A stretch of 64,000 nt of DNA, from positions 107,066,001-107,130,000 of the forward strand of contig NC_091117.1 in the NCBI RefSeq assembly GCF_040183065.1, given 5' to 3'. A program made the position numbers and the translations under genes. Positions 10,891 through 20,690 of this stretch are shown here, piece by piece. Source of the stretch: Periplaneta americana. Taxonomy: Eukaryota > Arthropoda > Insecta > Blattodea > Blattidae. The notes under the pieces are model-generated. The model was not told where the DNA came from. It worked only from the letters and a program-made list of their open reading frames with translations, and did not search any database. Positions within the stretch are counted from its first letter, which is position 1. Each line of letters opens with the position of its first letter.

Positions 10891-11209
10891 CTGTAGAACA
10901 TGCAAATCAGATTGTACACTTATATTTAGTTAATGGTTTTTTAGAGTCATCTTTATGTTCAATTATTTTTCAAAATAAATAAGAAATGAAGCTACAATAG
11001 ATGGAAATACCTCCTTAAATGTGTTGGTATGAGGTAGGCTAATAATTATTTTCTGGGCCCAGAAATCTATCTCGATAGCAGATCTGGGATTTTGTAATTT
11101 AAAATAATAAATGCAATAAAATGTATTTTCAATTCCACAGGTAATAACTGTAATATAAATGTCATCCTGCAATGAATTCAATTTCATGGAGGTACCTACA
11201 ATCATCAAC

Positions 11210-11331
11210 ATCATTACCATCATGGCAAACACTGAACCTAGTGATCTATTAACAGTCTCAAAAACAAATTCATGCCAGCTCTCAAGGGAATGTCCCCATG
11301 AGTGTTTACCAGCTGGTCGGTAATGCAGCAT
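11210..11331 (-). pseudogene. RTE-like LINE C-terminal remnant
   Basis: The minus-strand frame reads LHYRPAGKHSWGHSLESWHE, then a short ETVNRSLG, then a degraded ATG/ATGATG tract. This matches the shape of an RTE-type LINE tail: a basic RPAGKRSxGRPxKRW-like motif, then a stop or a GAT repeat. Mutations have replaced the usual Arg residues. Decayed fragment within the large Gps2 intron 1. Confidence 0.45.
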
Positions 11332-11464
11332 ACAGGTTTAATGGGTAACAAAATTATAGACATCTTAGCGAAAATAATTTCAATCATCCAACAACAAAAC
11401 CATACCAATACATAACACCACAGAGGACATACACTAACACTAGACAGAGAATTTTTTGAAGAAA

Positions 11465-11755
11465 GATAGGAGAAGAATACTTTTGTTAGATAGCAGTCAT
11501 GGCAGAGAATAAGTCAATGGCTCCAGGTTTCATTGGGTGATAAATATACTGTTACCAGCTTTACCAAACCCAATGCTTCTCTGCCCAATGTTGTAGGGGA
11601 TCTATCTGAGCTTGCTAAAGAAGATCATGTAATTACAGTGGGGGTGCAGAAAACAACCTGGACAGGAACCTCAATTATTCAATATATTCACAACATTGCA
11701 GAGGAGTGGCCATACCAATGTGCGTTTTGTGAACCTTTTCCAGAGACATGACAAG
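11465..11755 (+). pseudogene. SGNH/GDSL hydrolase-like remnant, probably retroelement-borne
   Basis: A DSSHGRE segment (about 11493-11513) resembles the GDSHGR catalytic block I of SGNH hydrolases. After a frame change, GDKYTVTSFTKPNASLPNVV and GDLSELAKEDHVITVG follow, resembling the next conserved blocks. From memory, such SGNH modules occur in ORFs of arthropod retroelements, with wording like VVKPGA and DxVVIxGGTND. Here the Asn/Gly block reads VGVQKTTW, so block III is lost. Broken by at least one frameshift and a stop. Tentative. Confidence 0.4.
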
Positions 11756-12038
11756 CCTTGTAAGAATAAGAGGGTTAAGAGTGTAAATCTGCGGATTGAC
11801 GTGACTCAGTTGGAGGTATATGACCCACATTAATATTATACCAGTTAGACACATCCTTCATTGTAAGAGAGGAATACACTAATCACGGACTGCATTTGAA
11901 TTCTCAACGCAATGGCTTGCTAGCGTGTCTCATTGCTGACAGTCTTCAGTGTGATCATGGCAAGTGTGACAAAATTCCTGTTGTAATCCATCATAGGGCT
12001 TGTCCTTTTTAGGGTGAATAAAAAAAGTCAAAATAATA

Positions 12039-12047
12039 ACAATAATG

Positions 12048-12089
<42 letters not shown>

Positions 12090-12970
12090 CTGAGGAGGGC
12101 CAGTTCATTCAGAAACGATTTGTGTAGTCCTAGGGTCTTACAGAATTGAGAAGTTAGGTATCGTTCCTCTTGCTCCAAACATCAATCCCATAACACTGAT
12201 ATCGTGAAGTTAGTATTTATCTTTATAATACGGGATGGTTGGAACATAGATTGCTCGTTTCTCCTCATGTACGTCTTCAGGCTGTCTTTTATACGTTTCA
12301 AACCTGATGGTGGGGTCGATTATCATCCCTTGAGACATGGATTCGCTAATGGCAATTATGTCAATTCGTCTGTTAGTGCCATTGTGGGCAGTTCCGTGGA
12401 CTTCTTCATAGATGGTGTATTTTAGTTTTCTAAGGGCATCGGCCAGTTTAGTTCTAATTGCATGGTGCCTATGTATATGCAATGTTTCGCCATAAGGGCA
12501 GGCTCCAAGGACATGTCCAAGGGTTTCTATCTCACTGAGGCATCTCCTGAGACCTACTGGGTATGGCTCTTACAGCACTTACGTTGGCAGTCATCTTGAT
12601 AGTCTCCTTCCATTCCCCGCTAGTCATTCCATCAGGCTTAGTTATCCATTTGTTAGAGGGAGTGAATTCACTGTACAGAATAACGTCTTTTCCCTTTTGA
12701 GGTAAGTTGCCATGCGTTGTACTCTTGCTGGTGTAATTTGGTCCTAATTTTTCTGGTGTTTATTACTCCTCTCGTAGAAGTTAGGTGTTCAGTTCCATAG
12801 ATTTGAAGGTTGTTCAAACAATGTTTAGCTTCCTCCATTAGACATTTAGTGTTGTTTATGTACATATTATTACACATATTTAACTTCATACAAGAGTTGA
12901 TGTGTTGCAAGTAGGCTTCCCAATGTGCGCATAAAATAACTAAGCATTTAAATTTTTTATCAGAATACAA
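12039..12970 (-). pseudogene. R2/NeSL-like LINE C-terminal remnant with (TAA)n tail
   Basis: Pieces appear in order on the minus strand, in shifting frames. TRGVINTRKIRTKLHQQEYN comes first, then ITKPDGMTSGEWKETIKMTA, then a zinc-knuckle-like CRRCL...ETLGHVLGACP. Next comes HAIRTKLADALRKLKYTIYE with RRIDIIAI, and last VMGLMFGARGTIPNF. The CCHC knuckle followed by a VxxEV...RRIDII block is the C-terminal restriction-like endonuclease layout of R2/NeSL-type LINEs, as opposed to the APE endonuclease of the other LINEs here. A (TAA)n tract at 12039-12089 is its 3' tail. At least three frameshifts; dead. Confidence 0.7.
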
Positions 12971-13270
12971 GATATTGGCCCGGTTTCATCGACCATTGTT
13001 AAAATAGCTCTAACCTTATGCTACTTAACGCAGTGTTAATACTTTAACTCCATGTTATGACACCAGTGTTTCACCAAACATTTCTGATACTTCGTTAAGT
13101 AACTTCATGTTATGAACCTTGTTCTTATATATTTGACTTTATGAACGCACTCACTGTTCACGCATGTCAATCGTCATTTGTTTTATATCATTAATAAGGC
13201 GGTATATTTTAACGGTTTTAACCTATATTGTGTGTTTAAAGACGACTGTGGTGATATATAGTACAATAAA

Positions 13271-16200
13271 ATGGAAACGAATAAGCAGAAAGAAAAGCGA
13301 GTTAGGAGTTGCAATTATACAGGCTATGAGAAAAATGTTATAATAGACATTATGACGAAATACAGTGGTATAATAGAAAATAAAAGAAGTGATAGTCTAT
13401 CACTAAAGAAACGTGAGGAAGCCTGGACTTCATTGACAAGCGAGTTCAACAGCCATTTAAATGTAACACCTAGGACCTTGAAACAAATAAAACAGTGTTA
13501 CGAGAACATGAAAAGAAATGTGAAAAAGGACCATTCTATGGAAAAAATAGAGCGTTTCAAAACTGGTGGTGGTACATTCATCCCCAGTGTTGATGACACG
13601 AATTCTAAACTTATTGCCATCATTCAGGATCAGTTGGAGCCTTTACAAAATGAATTAGACTGTGATGCAGAATACAATGGTAAGTAGGCCTACTTGATTT
13701 TTATGTAGTACTTGTTACTTTCAGCCCCTCACAATTGTTTTATAGATCATTGACTGTTCTTATTGTATAATTCCAGGAGAAATCATGAATCAAAATAATC
13801 AAGTCAACGACACTACTGAAGTAGAGGAAATAGTTGATTTACCAGTTATCGTAAGAGCAAATGAGTCAATTGCAGAAGTTACGACAGAAGAGGAAGAATT
13901 GATAAGGGAGGAGTTGACAGAAGCAGAAATTCGTGGAGAAATAAATGTGAGTTGTCTTAATTTTAAGGGTACACGCTACTGAATTTTGATGAAAAATATC
14001 AAACTTGTGTGACTAAATTTTGCGCTAAAATATACGTAAATCTATGAGAAATTTGACGTATAATTTTTATTCTGATATTCTTATGAATAAGTATTTCTAT
14101 TTCGCTAGTTTGTGTAAGCCTGCAAAGCATGGGATTTAAATTGGGGGCGTGGGAATTGAAATGTACCACTGTCAACAGTTTTCTTTCATATTTTCAGAAC
14201 GAATCGACATAATTATAATGTAATTTTCCTGTGCAACTTTTGACATATAATTCTCATACAGTTTATGCAAACAACCAGGATAGCCAACAGATCTTTAAGC
14301 TTATTCGAAGCAGATGTTTCCCAGTGATAAAAACATTGTAGGCCTATTAATTCTTTGCAGCCTACTTCTAAGTGAAAAAGTTCTTATAATGTGACATTTA
14401 TGTTTATTCGTTTGTAATGTAAATAGTTATACATAACTTGATTGATAATATAAGGTGAAAATATAGGTTTTAAAAACTAGTAAATACAAAACAGAAAGAA
14501 TTTGAGGTTAGGCCTAGGAAACATGGAATAAAATGAGTACCATTCCAGCCAAACCTGTATCAAAGAAGAGAAGAAAAGAGCTTGCTGAAATGAAAAGTGA
14601 ATGTAGATGGGTCAAAATGAAGGTAGCAGATGAAAAAACATGTTTCGCTAGATTCAACTGAATCATGAGAATCAGTTTCAGCCCAATCACCAGAGGCAAA
14701 TGGTAATAGAAATATATTGAATTTACTTCAGAACACTTACTCAAGTAAGAGGCTATCACACTTACAAGAGAGTGTAGATACTAGTAGGAGATTTCTGAAG
14801 ACAGTGTTCCTAATTATATAGTAGGAGATGTAAAGTGCTTAGGTGCATTATTGAGTGCTTTGGAGTGCAAGTTTTGTAAAGAAAATTACTAGTGTTAGAG
14901 ACTAGTGACTTCAGTGGATTTGCCTGTAAATTGAATGTACTTTGCAAAAATTGTGGGGAAATAAATAGTTATTCTCACACCTCAGATAGGCTTAGCAAGA
15001 GTAATTCAGGATGATCACCCTTTGACATAAATCGAAGAATGGCACAGTCATTTTGTACAATTGGGAAAGGGCATGCAGTTATGGAAAAGTTTTCAAATAG
15101 TTTAAATATGCAGACTCTCACAAAACATTGGATGAGCATGTTAGAATTGAATCAGTCATTTAAGAAAGGGCTCAATGACACAAATTCTAATTTTTCAGGA
15201 GAAAGAAAAAACTGATTACCGGTATGTAAAAACATGACAATATGTGATACAAAGTTACATACCTATCTTATAATAATCAATGGTTTTAGCATTATCATGT
15301 ATGAAACACAAGCAAAATTTGTTCAGATAAGTTGTTATACTGACTGAAAATTGTGGAATTGAGCCCTTCAAAAGAAAATTCCTATTTTGATAATAAAATT
15401 ATGAAAAATAAATTCTATTTTGACTAATATTTTTATTTCACTGAAATCATTCTGATATTCATAATCACAGAAACATATAATGTCAAAATTATAATACATT
15501 GTTAAGAACAACAGAAAAAATGAACAATAAAATTAATGAATGGCCTTTAAACATCATCCCTTTTTCTGCTAGTAGGCCAAGCTACGATAAGTGTTCATCT
15601 GGTATGTAGCACATTAATTTAGACAGATCCTCAATCTTCTTAACGTTAATGGGAACTTTTTCACTGTAGGCACAATGATCCGGAAGTTTCACAATATCTG
15701 ATCTTGAAATCAAAAGTGTGTCTTATCAAACCTCCGGTGAATGCTGAAACACATACTTTCCCTGGGTTCTTTGAGTCATACTTGTATTCATTGAACATTG
15801 TTGGTTGCAGTTTCACTTTCTGATCACGGTGTGTTCCTCTCGATTGTGTTTCTCCTGACAAGTAGGTTCTCTTGTAGTATTTCTGCCACCATTTACTAAC
15901 CTCCTTAATATCAGTTGATACCAATTTTACAATAAATATCCCTTCTTTTGAAGCATTTGCAATGATTTCTACATATTCCACTTTTATAGTTTTTCTTATT
16001 ACATAATTATACTTTTCTTTTTTTTCTTCTCATTACAAATAACTGCATTCCCTCCAAGAGACTCCATGTTTATTTAAAACAGCTGGAACTGGTAACTGGT
16101 AACCAACTGTTACCAGATTATTCTTATGTTTGTCACTAGGTGTCAATGCAAATTTACTTTATAAAGGCCTCAATTCCAGGAGTAGAGCCACTTCTGAAAG

Positions 16201-17998
16201 AGTGCTATATTCAGACAGTTATAGAACCAATGTCATTGAGTGGAAATGACCTCTTTTAATGCAGAATCATGTATCTACCCATTATGCACCAATGCATGTG
16301 AAGAAACCATTTTCTTAAAAACATGCCATTGAGCCCTTTCTTAATTGACTGATTCAATTATAGAACGCAGTGGTAAAACTACAGTAGAAGGAACTCTAGA
16401 GCATGCCAGACAAGAATTGAAAAAAAATGTATAAAAATGTATATCAAACTGAAGAGTAGCAACAGGATAATTTAGTTGACATAATGGTGAGCTTCATGGT
16501 AGTTACAAGGAAAAGGTACTAGGCGTCAAGTCTTCAGAATTTTCTACATAGTTTGAGGGTCACAAAGAAATTTTTGTTTCTAAGAAATGGGTTGATATGG
16601 CTGTAGCTGAAGCAGTAAGTGACTGCAATGTAGGATGGAGTGAAACACAGTCAAGAATATTGTAGGAATGTGGGTTGTCACCAGGATTACAAGACAAGAA
16701 GATATGGGACAATTATGACAAGAGGCGAGTCACTGACAGGCAACGATGATCATCTGTGAAGTACCAGAAATACAGAAGTGGAGTGAAACTGGTCAAAATG
16801 AGAGAGGAATCTAGTAGACTATAGAAGAAAGGATGTAGCTATGCAGCAGGGCATTTCAGGATCATTAGAAGAAAATTATACTAATTATTCTGATCACAAA
16901 ATTTTTATTTCAATTAGCTGCTAATAAAATTTTCAAAATTTTCATGTCTTGTAAAACATTTTTCTTCTAAACCATTTGATATAGAGTAACGGAATTTTCT
17001 ACACTGCTGCAGAATCTATAGAAGGACGGAATTGTGAATTGCCTTTACTGTATACTTAAATAAATTGAGAATATAATTTTTTTTAATGTAATATATGTTA
17101 GAAAAAAATTAATTCAAACTTAATTATTTTTTACACTTGAACATTATTAATTCAATAAAACCTATGCACAGATCAGTAGAACGGCATGTTGGCTATATGC
17201 TAAGCTTCAGAAATCAGCATTAACTTTATTTTTCTGTGACTAACATGATTACTATGGTTCAGATAAAGTAGCTGTATCAGTATAGGCATCCTTGGTCTGT
17301 GCGTTTTGTTTACAAACATTAACTGCTTGGAAGTGCACTCCCCATCCCCTACCTATAACATCAGTGAATGGACAGTATAGCCTTAGTTAATGTTTGTAAA
17401 CAGAACGCATGGACCAAGGATGCCTATCCTGATACAGCTACTTTACCTGAACGATAATGATTACTAATGAATTAATAATTTTTTTTCAATTATTTTTTTT
17501 TTTTCTGAGTAAGATTTACTCTATATTATTGAAGCATTGCATACATACACAATACAATACAATACAATACTGGCAATATGTGGTATAAAATTATTCTATT
17601 TAGGTAATTGTAGAAGTTACAAAATTCAGTAGCATGTACCCTTAAAGTAATCATTATTAACATAAAAACGTAATACCTTATTATAATTATAACAATATAT
17701 AGTATGAGATTATAAAATTTTTCATTAGTAATTATTCCACACTTCATTTCAAGAGTCTGGTTCATCGTCTGGTGTTCCCCCCTTCGGTAGCTCAGCTTGT
17801 ACAACGAAGAAAAAAACAACGGGAAGTAAGAGGGGTTATTCACAGATCCAGGAGCTTGCAGCACAAAGCACATCACTCTGTGAAATTGAGAAAGAATTCC
17901 TCATTAAAAAGTATAGGAAAGAAGAACAACTTCTTGACATCAAGATTGAGAATGCACAACTGAAACAACAGTTACTGAAGAAACAATTGGAGAAGTAA
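13271..17998 (+). CDS. Harbinger Myb/SANT-like DNA-binding protein (3 exons)
   Basis: Predicted exons are 13271-13679, 13777-13946 and 17756-17998. The first intron (GTAAGT...CCAG) is 97 bp and joins in phase. The second has a GTGAGT donor and a CAAGAG acceptor in phase 0, giving 822 nt or 273 residues without a stop. Residues about 10-100 form a Myb/SANT-like trihelix (SCNYTGYEKNVIIDIMTKY, then AWTSLTSEF and RTLKQIKQCYENMKRN), followed by KTGGGTF. The C-terminus is a Lys/Glu/Gln coiled coil (IKKYRKEEQLLDIKIENAQL). Such proteins partner Harbinger transposases, aiding nuclear import and terminal-repeat binding. Exons 1 and 2 are firm. Exon 3 is placed by phase and by its family-typical coiled coil. 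The 3.8-kb second intron is swollen by nested transposons. Confidence 0.75.
15145..16358. mobile_element. TIR-bounded element of unknown family inserted in the Mutator-like remnant
   Basis: Ends are 32-bp inverted repeats with one mismatch: ATTGAATCAGTCATTTAAGA at 15145 continuing to 15176, and its complement at 16327-16358. The element is about 1.2 kb and splits the Mutator-like coding remnant. I could not settle the target duplication. It contains one minus-strand frame (15661-15981) that I do not recognise. Confidence 0.65.
15661..15981 (-). CDS. Unrecognised ORF inside the 15145-16358 TIR element
   Basis: A 106-residue frame beginning MEYVEIIANASKEGIFIVKL. It contains DIKEVSKWWQKYYKRTYLSG, then ETQSRGTHRDQKVKL and NPGKVCVSAFTGGLIRHTFD. 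The composition is ordinary for a soluble protein (aromatic, charged, few low-complexity runs) and unlike the surrounding noise. I have a vague memory of similar KWWQKYYKRT segments in arthropod hypothetical proteins but cannot name a family. It has no signal peptide or membrane segment. It may be one exon of a longer gene, since no full transposase fits in the element. Confidence 0.45.
   Translation of the reverse strand: MEYVEIIANASKEGIFIVKLVSTDIKEVSKWWQKYYKRTYLSGETQSRGTHRDQKVKLQPTMFNEYKYDSKNPGKVCVSAFTGGLIRHTFDFKIRYCETSGSLCLQ
17246..17465. mobile_element. Foldback/MITE-type inverted repeat
   Basis: Two arms of about 75 bp (17246-17322 and 17384-17462) are complementary with few mismatches and separated by about 60 bp. 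The left arm contains AAAGTAGCTGTATCAGTATA and GGCATCCTTGGTC; the right arm carries the complement. No coding potential. Typical of a short foldback or MITE element. Confidence 0.75.
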
Positions 17999-18700
17999 TA
18001 ATAATTCAAAGACTTTTGTGAACTGTCTATATTACTACACTGCTTGCACAAACGTTATTCAAGCCAGAGATCAAAGTTAAAATTAATTGCATTACATTAT
18101 TTTAGTTAGGTATTTTAAGTGATAGTTAATGAATAAAATAATTATTTGATAAATCAATTAAAGGTCAGTATTTTATTTAAAGTATTTTTTGTGAAAGCAA
18201 AGATTTTTATTAACACAATTGTGTCAATATGTTTTAATATAGTAATACACAACAATGATAAATATTTTTCCTCAATTTCATTGACTGTAGAACTTTAGAT
18301 AATGAATTAATGCTACGAATTGTTTAATAAATGCATTTTAGTTTAGAAAGAAATACGTGATTTTTTATGCTAGCCCAGTGGCCCCGATACTGCACTAAAA
18401 CATGTGTCAGCAGCAATCTTGAAATGAAGGAGGAAGGAAAGGGGAAGGAAGGTTACATAATCCTGTAATGTGTGACGCAGTATTATAGCCCAGTACACAG
18501 TACAGTGCATAGTAAGATCATTGTTAAGTGGGATATGTTTTAAAAAGGGAGAACACACGTTTTGGTGCGGTAGGTCAAATGCATATTACAGACCTCTTTC
18601 AGTGGACAGTGGACTCTGTGCAAAAATGAAAACGACACACTCGTATTATGCATATGCATGCATGGAACTCACAAGTAAGTAAAATAATAAAATATGATCC

Positions 18701-19777
18701 TTACCACCCAAAATATGTTTCTGCTATTGCATTTCTGAATCCAACCGCTGTTTGTGGTTCTTGATGTGCCATGAGGAGGACTGGGACATCATCGTTCACA
18801 GGACGGAGTCTCATTCTACGTTGACCAAGATACTGATGTAGCAACAAGTCTTCTTGTGGGATGTCATCCTTCATCTCGGTGGCTATATTATGTAATACTG
18901 CTGTTGCAATGATTACTTTGAGAGCGGTGCGAACTTTAATACGAAGTGTCATTCTAAGGGCTGGGAATCTTCTCTTCCACACTCCATACATTCTTTCCAC
19001 ACAATTTCTGGTCCTTTTATGAGCTCTCTTGTAATTCATTTGAGCCCTCGTTTGTGGTCTTAAGAAAGGAGTCAGTAGATATCGACGTAAGGGGTATCCA
19101 TTATCCCCCAATAGAACACCATCATTAATTCTTGCAGTCTCAAAATCTGCTCTTAACCGACAGTTGTTGAATATTGTGCTATCATGCACAGATCCCGGCC
19201 AACGTGCAACTATGTCTCTAATTATTAATTTCGAATCACAGACTGTCTGTACATTTATTGAAAAAAATCCCTTTCTGTTTCTGAATGCCTCACCTCGGTT
19301 CCATCCTGGAGACTGTATTTGAATATGTGTGCAATCTAGTGCACCAACGACTCCAGGAAAGTGTGCTAGATCATAAAATCCACGCTTTATTTCTGCAATA
19401 TTTTCCTGCTGAAGATTATTAATGTAGTTCGGTCTTAATGCTCCAATAGCAGCAGAAACCTTACTGATTGTTCTACACACAGTTGCTTTCGAAACACCAG
19501 CATTATCAGCCATTACCAGCTGAAAAGAGCCAGATGCGTAGTATCTCAATGCTATTAACAATTGATGCATTGATGACAAAGGATAATTTCGTTGGTTATG
19601 GTATTCTAACCTCTCTTGAATTTCTTCCAGCACTTTTAACGTCACAGCTTTCGATATTCTATATCGTTCAAGAAATTTTGCTTCTGATAGATCTGTAAAA
19701 TCATTTCTTCTTACATTCAAAGGTCTTTGCACTGCTAAATTTCGAATATCTTCGTGAAGTATTAACCGGGACCACAT
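18701..19777 (-). CDS. PIF/Harbinger transposase (HARBI1-like), apparently intact
   Basis: A 358-residue frame in one exon, the normal length for a Harbinger DDE_Tnp_4 transposase that cuts and reinserts the element at three-base targets. An N-terminal helix-turn-helix lies at about residues 70-105 (LLIALRYYASGSFQ, GVSKATVCRTI). Catalytic landmarks are Asp148 in GALDCTHI, Asp199 in WPGSVHDSTIF, the GDNGYP loop near 225, and Glu261 in RNCVERMYGVWKRRFP. All are present, with no stop or frameshift. The ATG at 19777 gives the expected start. It is convergent with the Myb-like gene ending at 17998. Intact coding next to decayed neighbours suggests a recent insertion or exaptation; the sequence alone does not decide which. 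Confidence 0.95.
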   Translation of the reverse strand: MWSRLILHEDIRNLAVQRPLNVRRNDFTDLSEAKFLERYRISKAVTLKVLEEIQERLEYHNQRNYPLSSMHQLLIALRYYASGSFQLVMADNAGVSKATVCRTISKVSAAIGALRPNYINNLQQENIAEIKRGFYDLAHFPGVVGALDCTHIQIQSPGWNRGEAFRNRKGFFSINVQTVCDSKLIIRDIVARWPGSVHDSTIFNNCRLRADFETARINDGVLLGDNGYPLRRYLLTPFLRPQTRAQMNYKRAHKRTRNCVERMYGVWKRRFPALRMTLRIKVRTALKVIIATAVLHNIATEMKDDIPQEDLLLHQYLGQRRMRLRPVNDDVPVLLMAHQEPQTAVGFRNAIAETYFGW

Positions 19778-19944
19778 ATTAGGCGGGGTATACTAATTTT
19801 GACTTATATACAGTATCTATCAGCATTTTTCTTTGTTGAAATACATGATTCATGAATGGTAATACAGTATTACTCCATTATATAATTACTGTACCAGTAC
19901 TCTACGTCAAAGACATTTACATTATGTACTGCACTTAATTCTTT

Positions 19945-20690
19945 CGAAAAAAAAAAACCATTTATAGTTATTTGCCGTGTGCATGTTCTCCAAGTCCTCA
20001 TGTTTACCACACTTCAGTTTCTGCGATTACATCCTCCCGACGTAGCAGTTGTAGTGATTTAAGTCGCGATTTTTGATTATCGTTCTTAATTCGATGATGG
20101 AATTCCTAATGCATCAGAGAGTTGTTTCTGAGTAAGAGTGTTCTCATTGTATTTTCGTAAGATTTCCAATTTTTCCGACACAGAAAGGGCTTTTCGTTTA
20201 ACACTCATTGTAATCACACAGACACTTCAATACACAAAAGGACAACAAACTGCCCAGCAAAAATTTCCAGAATTTTATTACAGCCAAGTGACGAATGTTG
20301 TTTGAGAGAGAGGGTTAGCAAGAGGGTGAGGTATCGTAACTGAATGTAGGCTTTAACGCAGATAAGGAGTCGAATAAGAGAGCATAACAAGAGGATGGGG
20401 TATAGTAAGGTATGAAGTATGAAGGTTTAAATGCGCAGGTAAAGGGTCGAATACCAATACTTTTCAGGTTAATGGTAGCAGTGAATTCAATGACCAAGAT
20501 GTTTCATTGCTGTTACATTGCTGAAAATTACATCGAAAATATTCCACAAAAACAGCGTATTATGCGGGACTAGAACAAACAGGGTATTTTATAAAGGCGT
20601 TATATATGAAATGTGCAGGGACCGGACAAAAAAAGCGTATTACATGGGATAGCGTAATAAGTGGCATGTCTTATCGAGGTTTTATTGTAC
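19945..20690 (-). mobile_element. Tigger (pogo-type) transposon remnant
   Basis: The start codon at about 20206 begins MSVKRKALSVSEKLEILRKY and continues TLTQKQLSDALGIPSS, the N-terminal CENP-B/Psq helix-turn-helix of Tigger transposases. A frameshift follows, and the next piece in another frame reads TIIKNRD, then KHEDLEN. The outer end, read on the minus strand from about 20690, is CAATAAAACCTCGATAAGAC, a Tigger-type terminal repeat with repeated TTATTACGC-like segments inside. The DDE domain and the other terminal repeat are missing. It adjoins the Harbinger element on the right. Confidence 0.75.

Larger units (their letters stand above)
14510..16885 (+). pseudogene. Mutator-like domain protein remnant, interrupted
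   Basis: Fragments in several frames include VGDVKCLGALLSALECKFCK, then SGFACKLNVLCKNCGE, then DINRRMAQSFCTIGKGHAVM with EKFSNSLNMQTLTKHW. Much further on comes VAEAVSDCNVGWSETQS. The order (Cys pair, second Cys pair, then the xNRRxxxAxxxIGxGxxxxExF block) matches the Mutator-like transposase domain seen in many arthropod mobile-element proteins. The frame is broken by many stops, and the TIR element at 15145-16358 lies between its two halves. It occupies the long intron of the Harbinger Myb-like gene. Dead copy. Confidence 0.6.
12977..19850. mobile_element. PIF/Harbinger transposon (left end defined, right end approximate)
   Basis: The element carries the two genes expected of Harbinger: a Myb/SANT-like DNA-binding protein (plus strand) and a DDE transposase (minus strand), transcribed towards each other. 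The left end is placed at GGCCCGGTTTCATCGACC, a sequence of the type that starts Harbinger terminal repeats. I could not find its inverted partner to the right of the transposase. A Tigger remnant occupies 19945-20690 and may have removed or displaced the right end. The right boundary is therefore a guess. Confidence 0.7.

Noticed and set aside
20315..20497. 60-aa minus-strand frame
   Set aside because: It lies in the non-coding terminal part of the Tigger remnant, upstream of its start codon.
12977..20690. Harbinger right terminal repeat in 19780-21100
   Set aside because: I looked for the complement of GGCCCGGTTTCATCGACC and found no convincing match, so the right boundary is left approximate.
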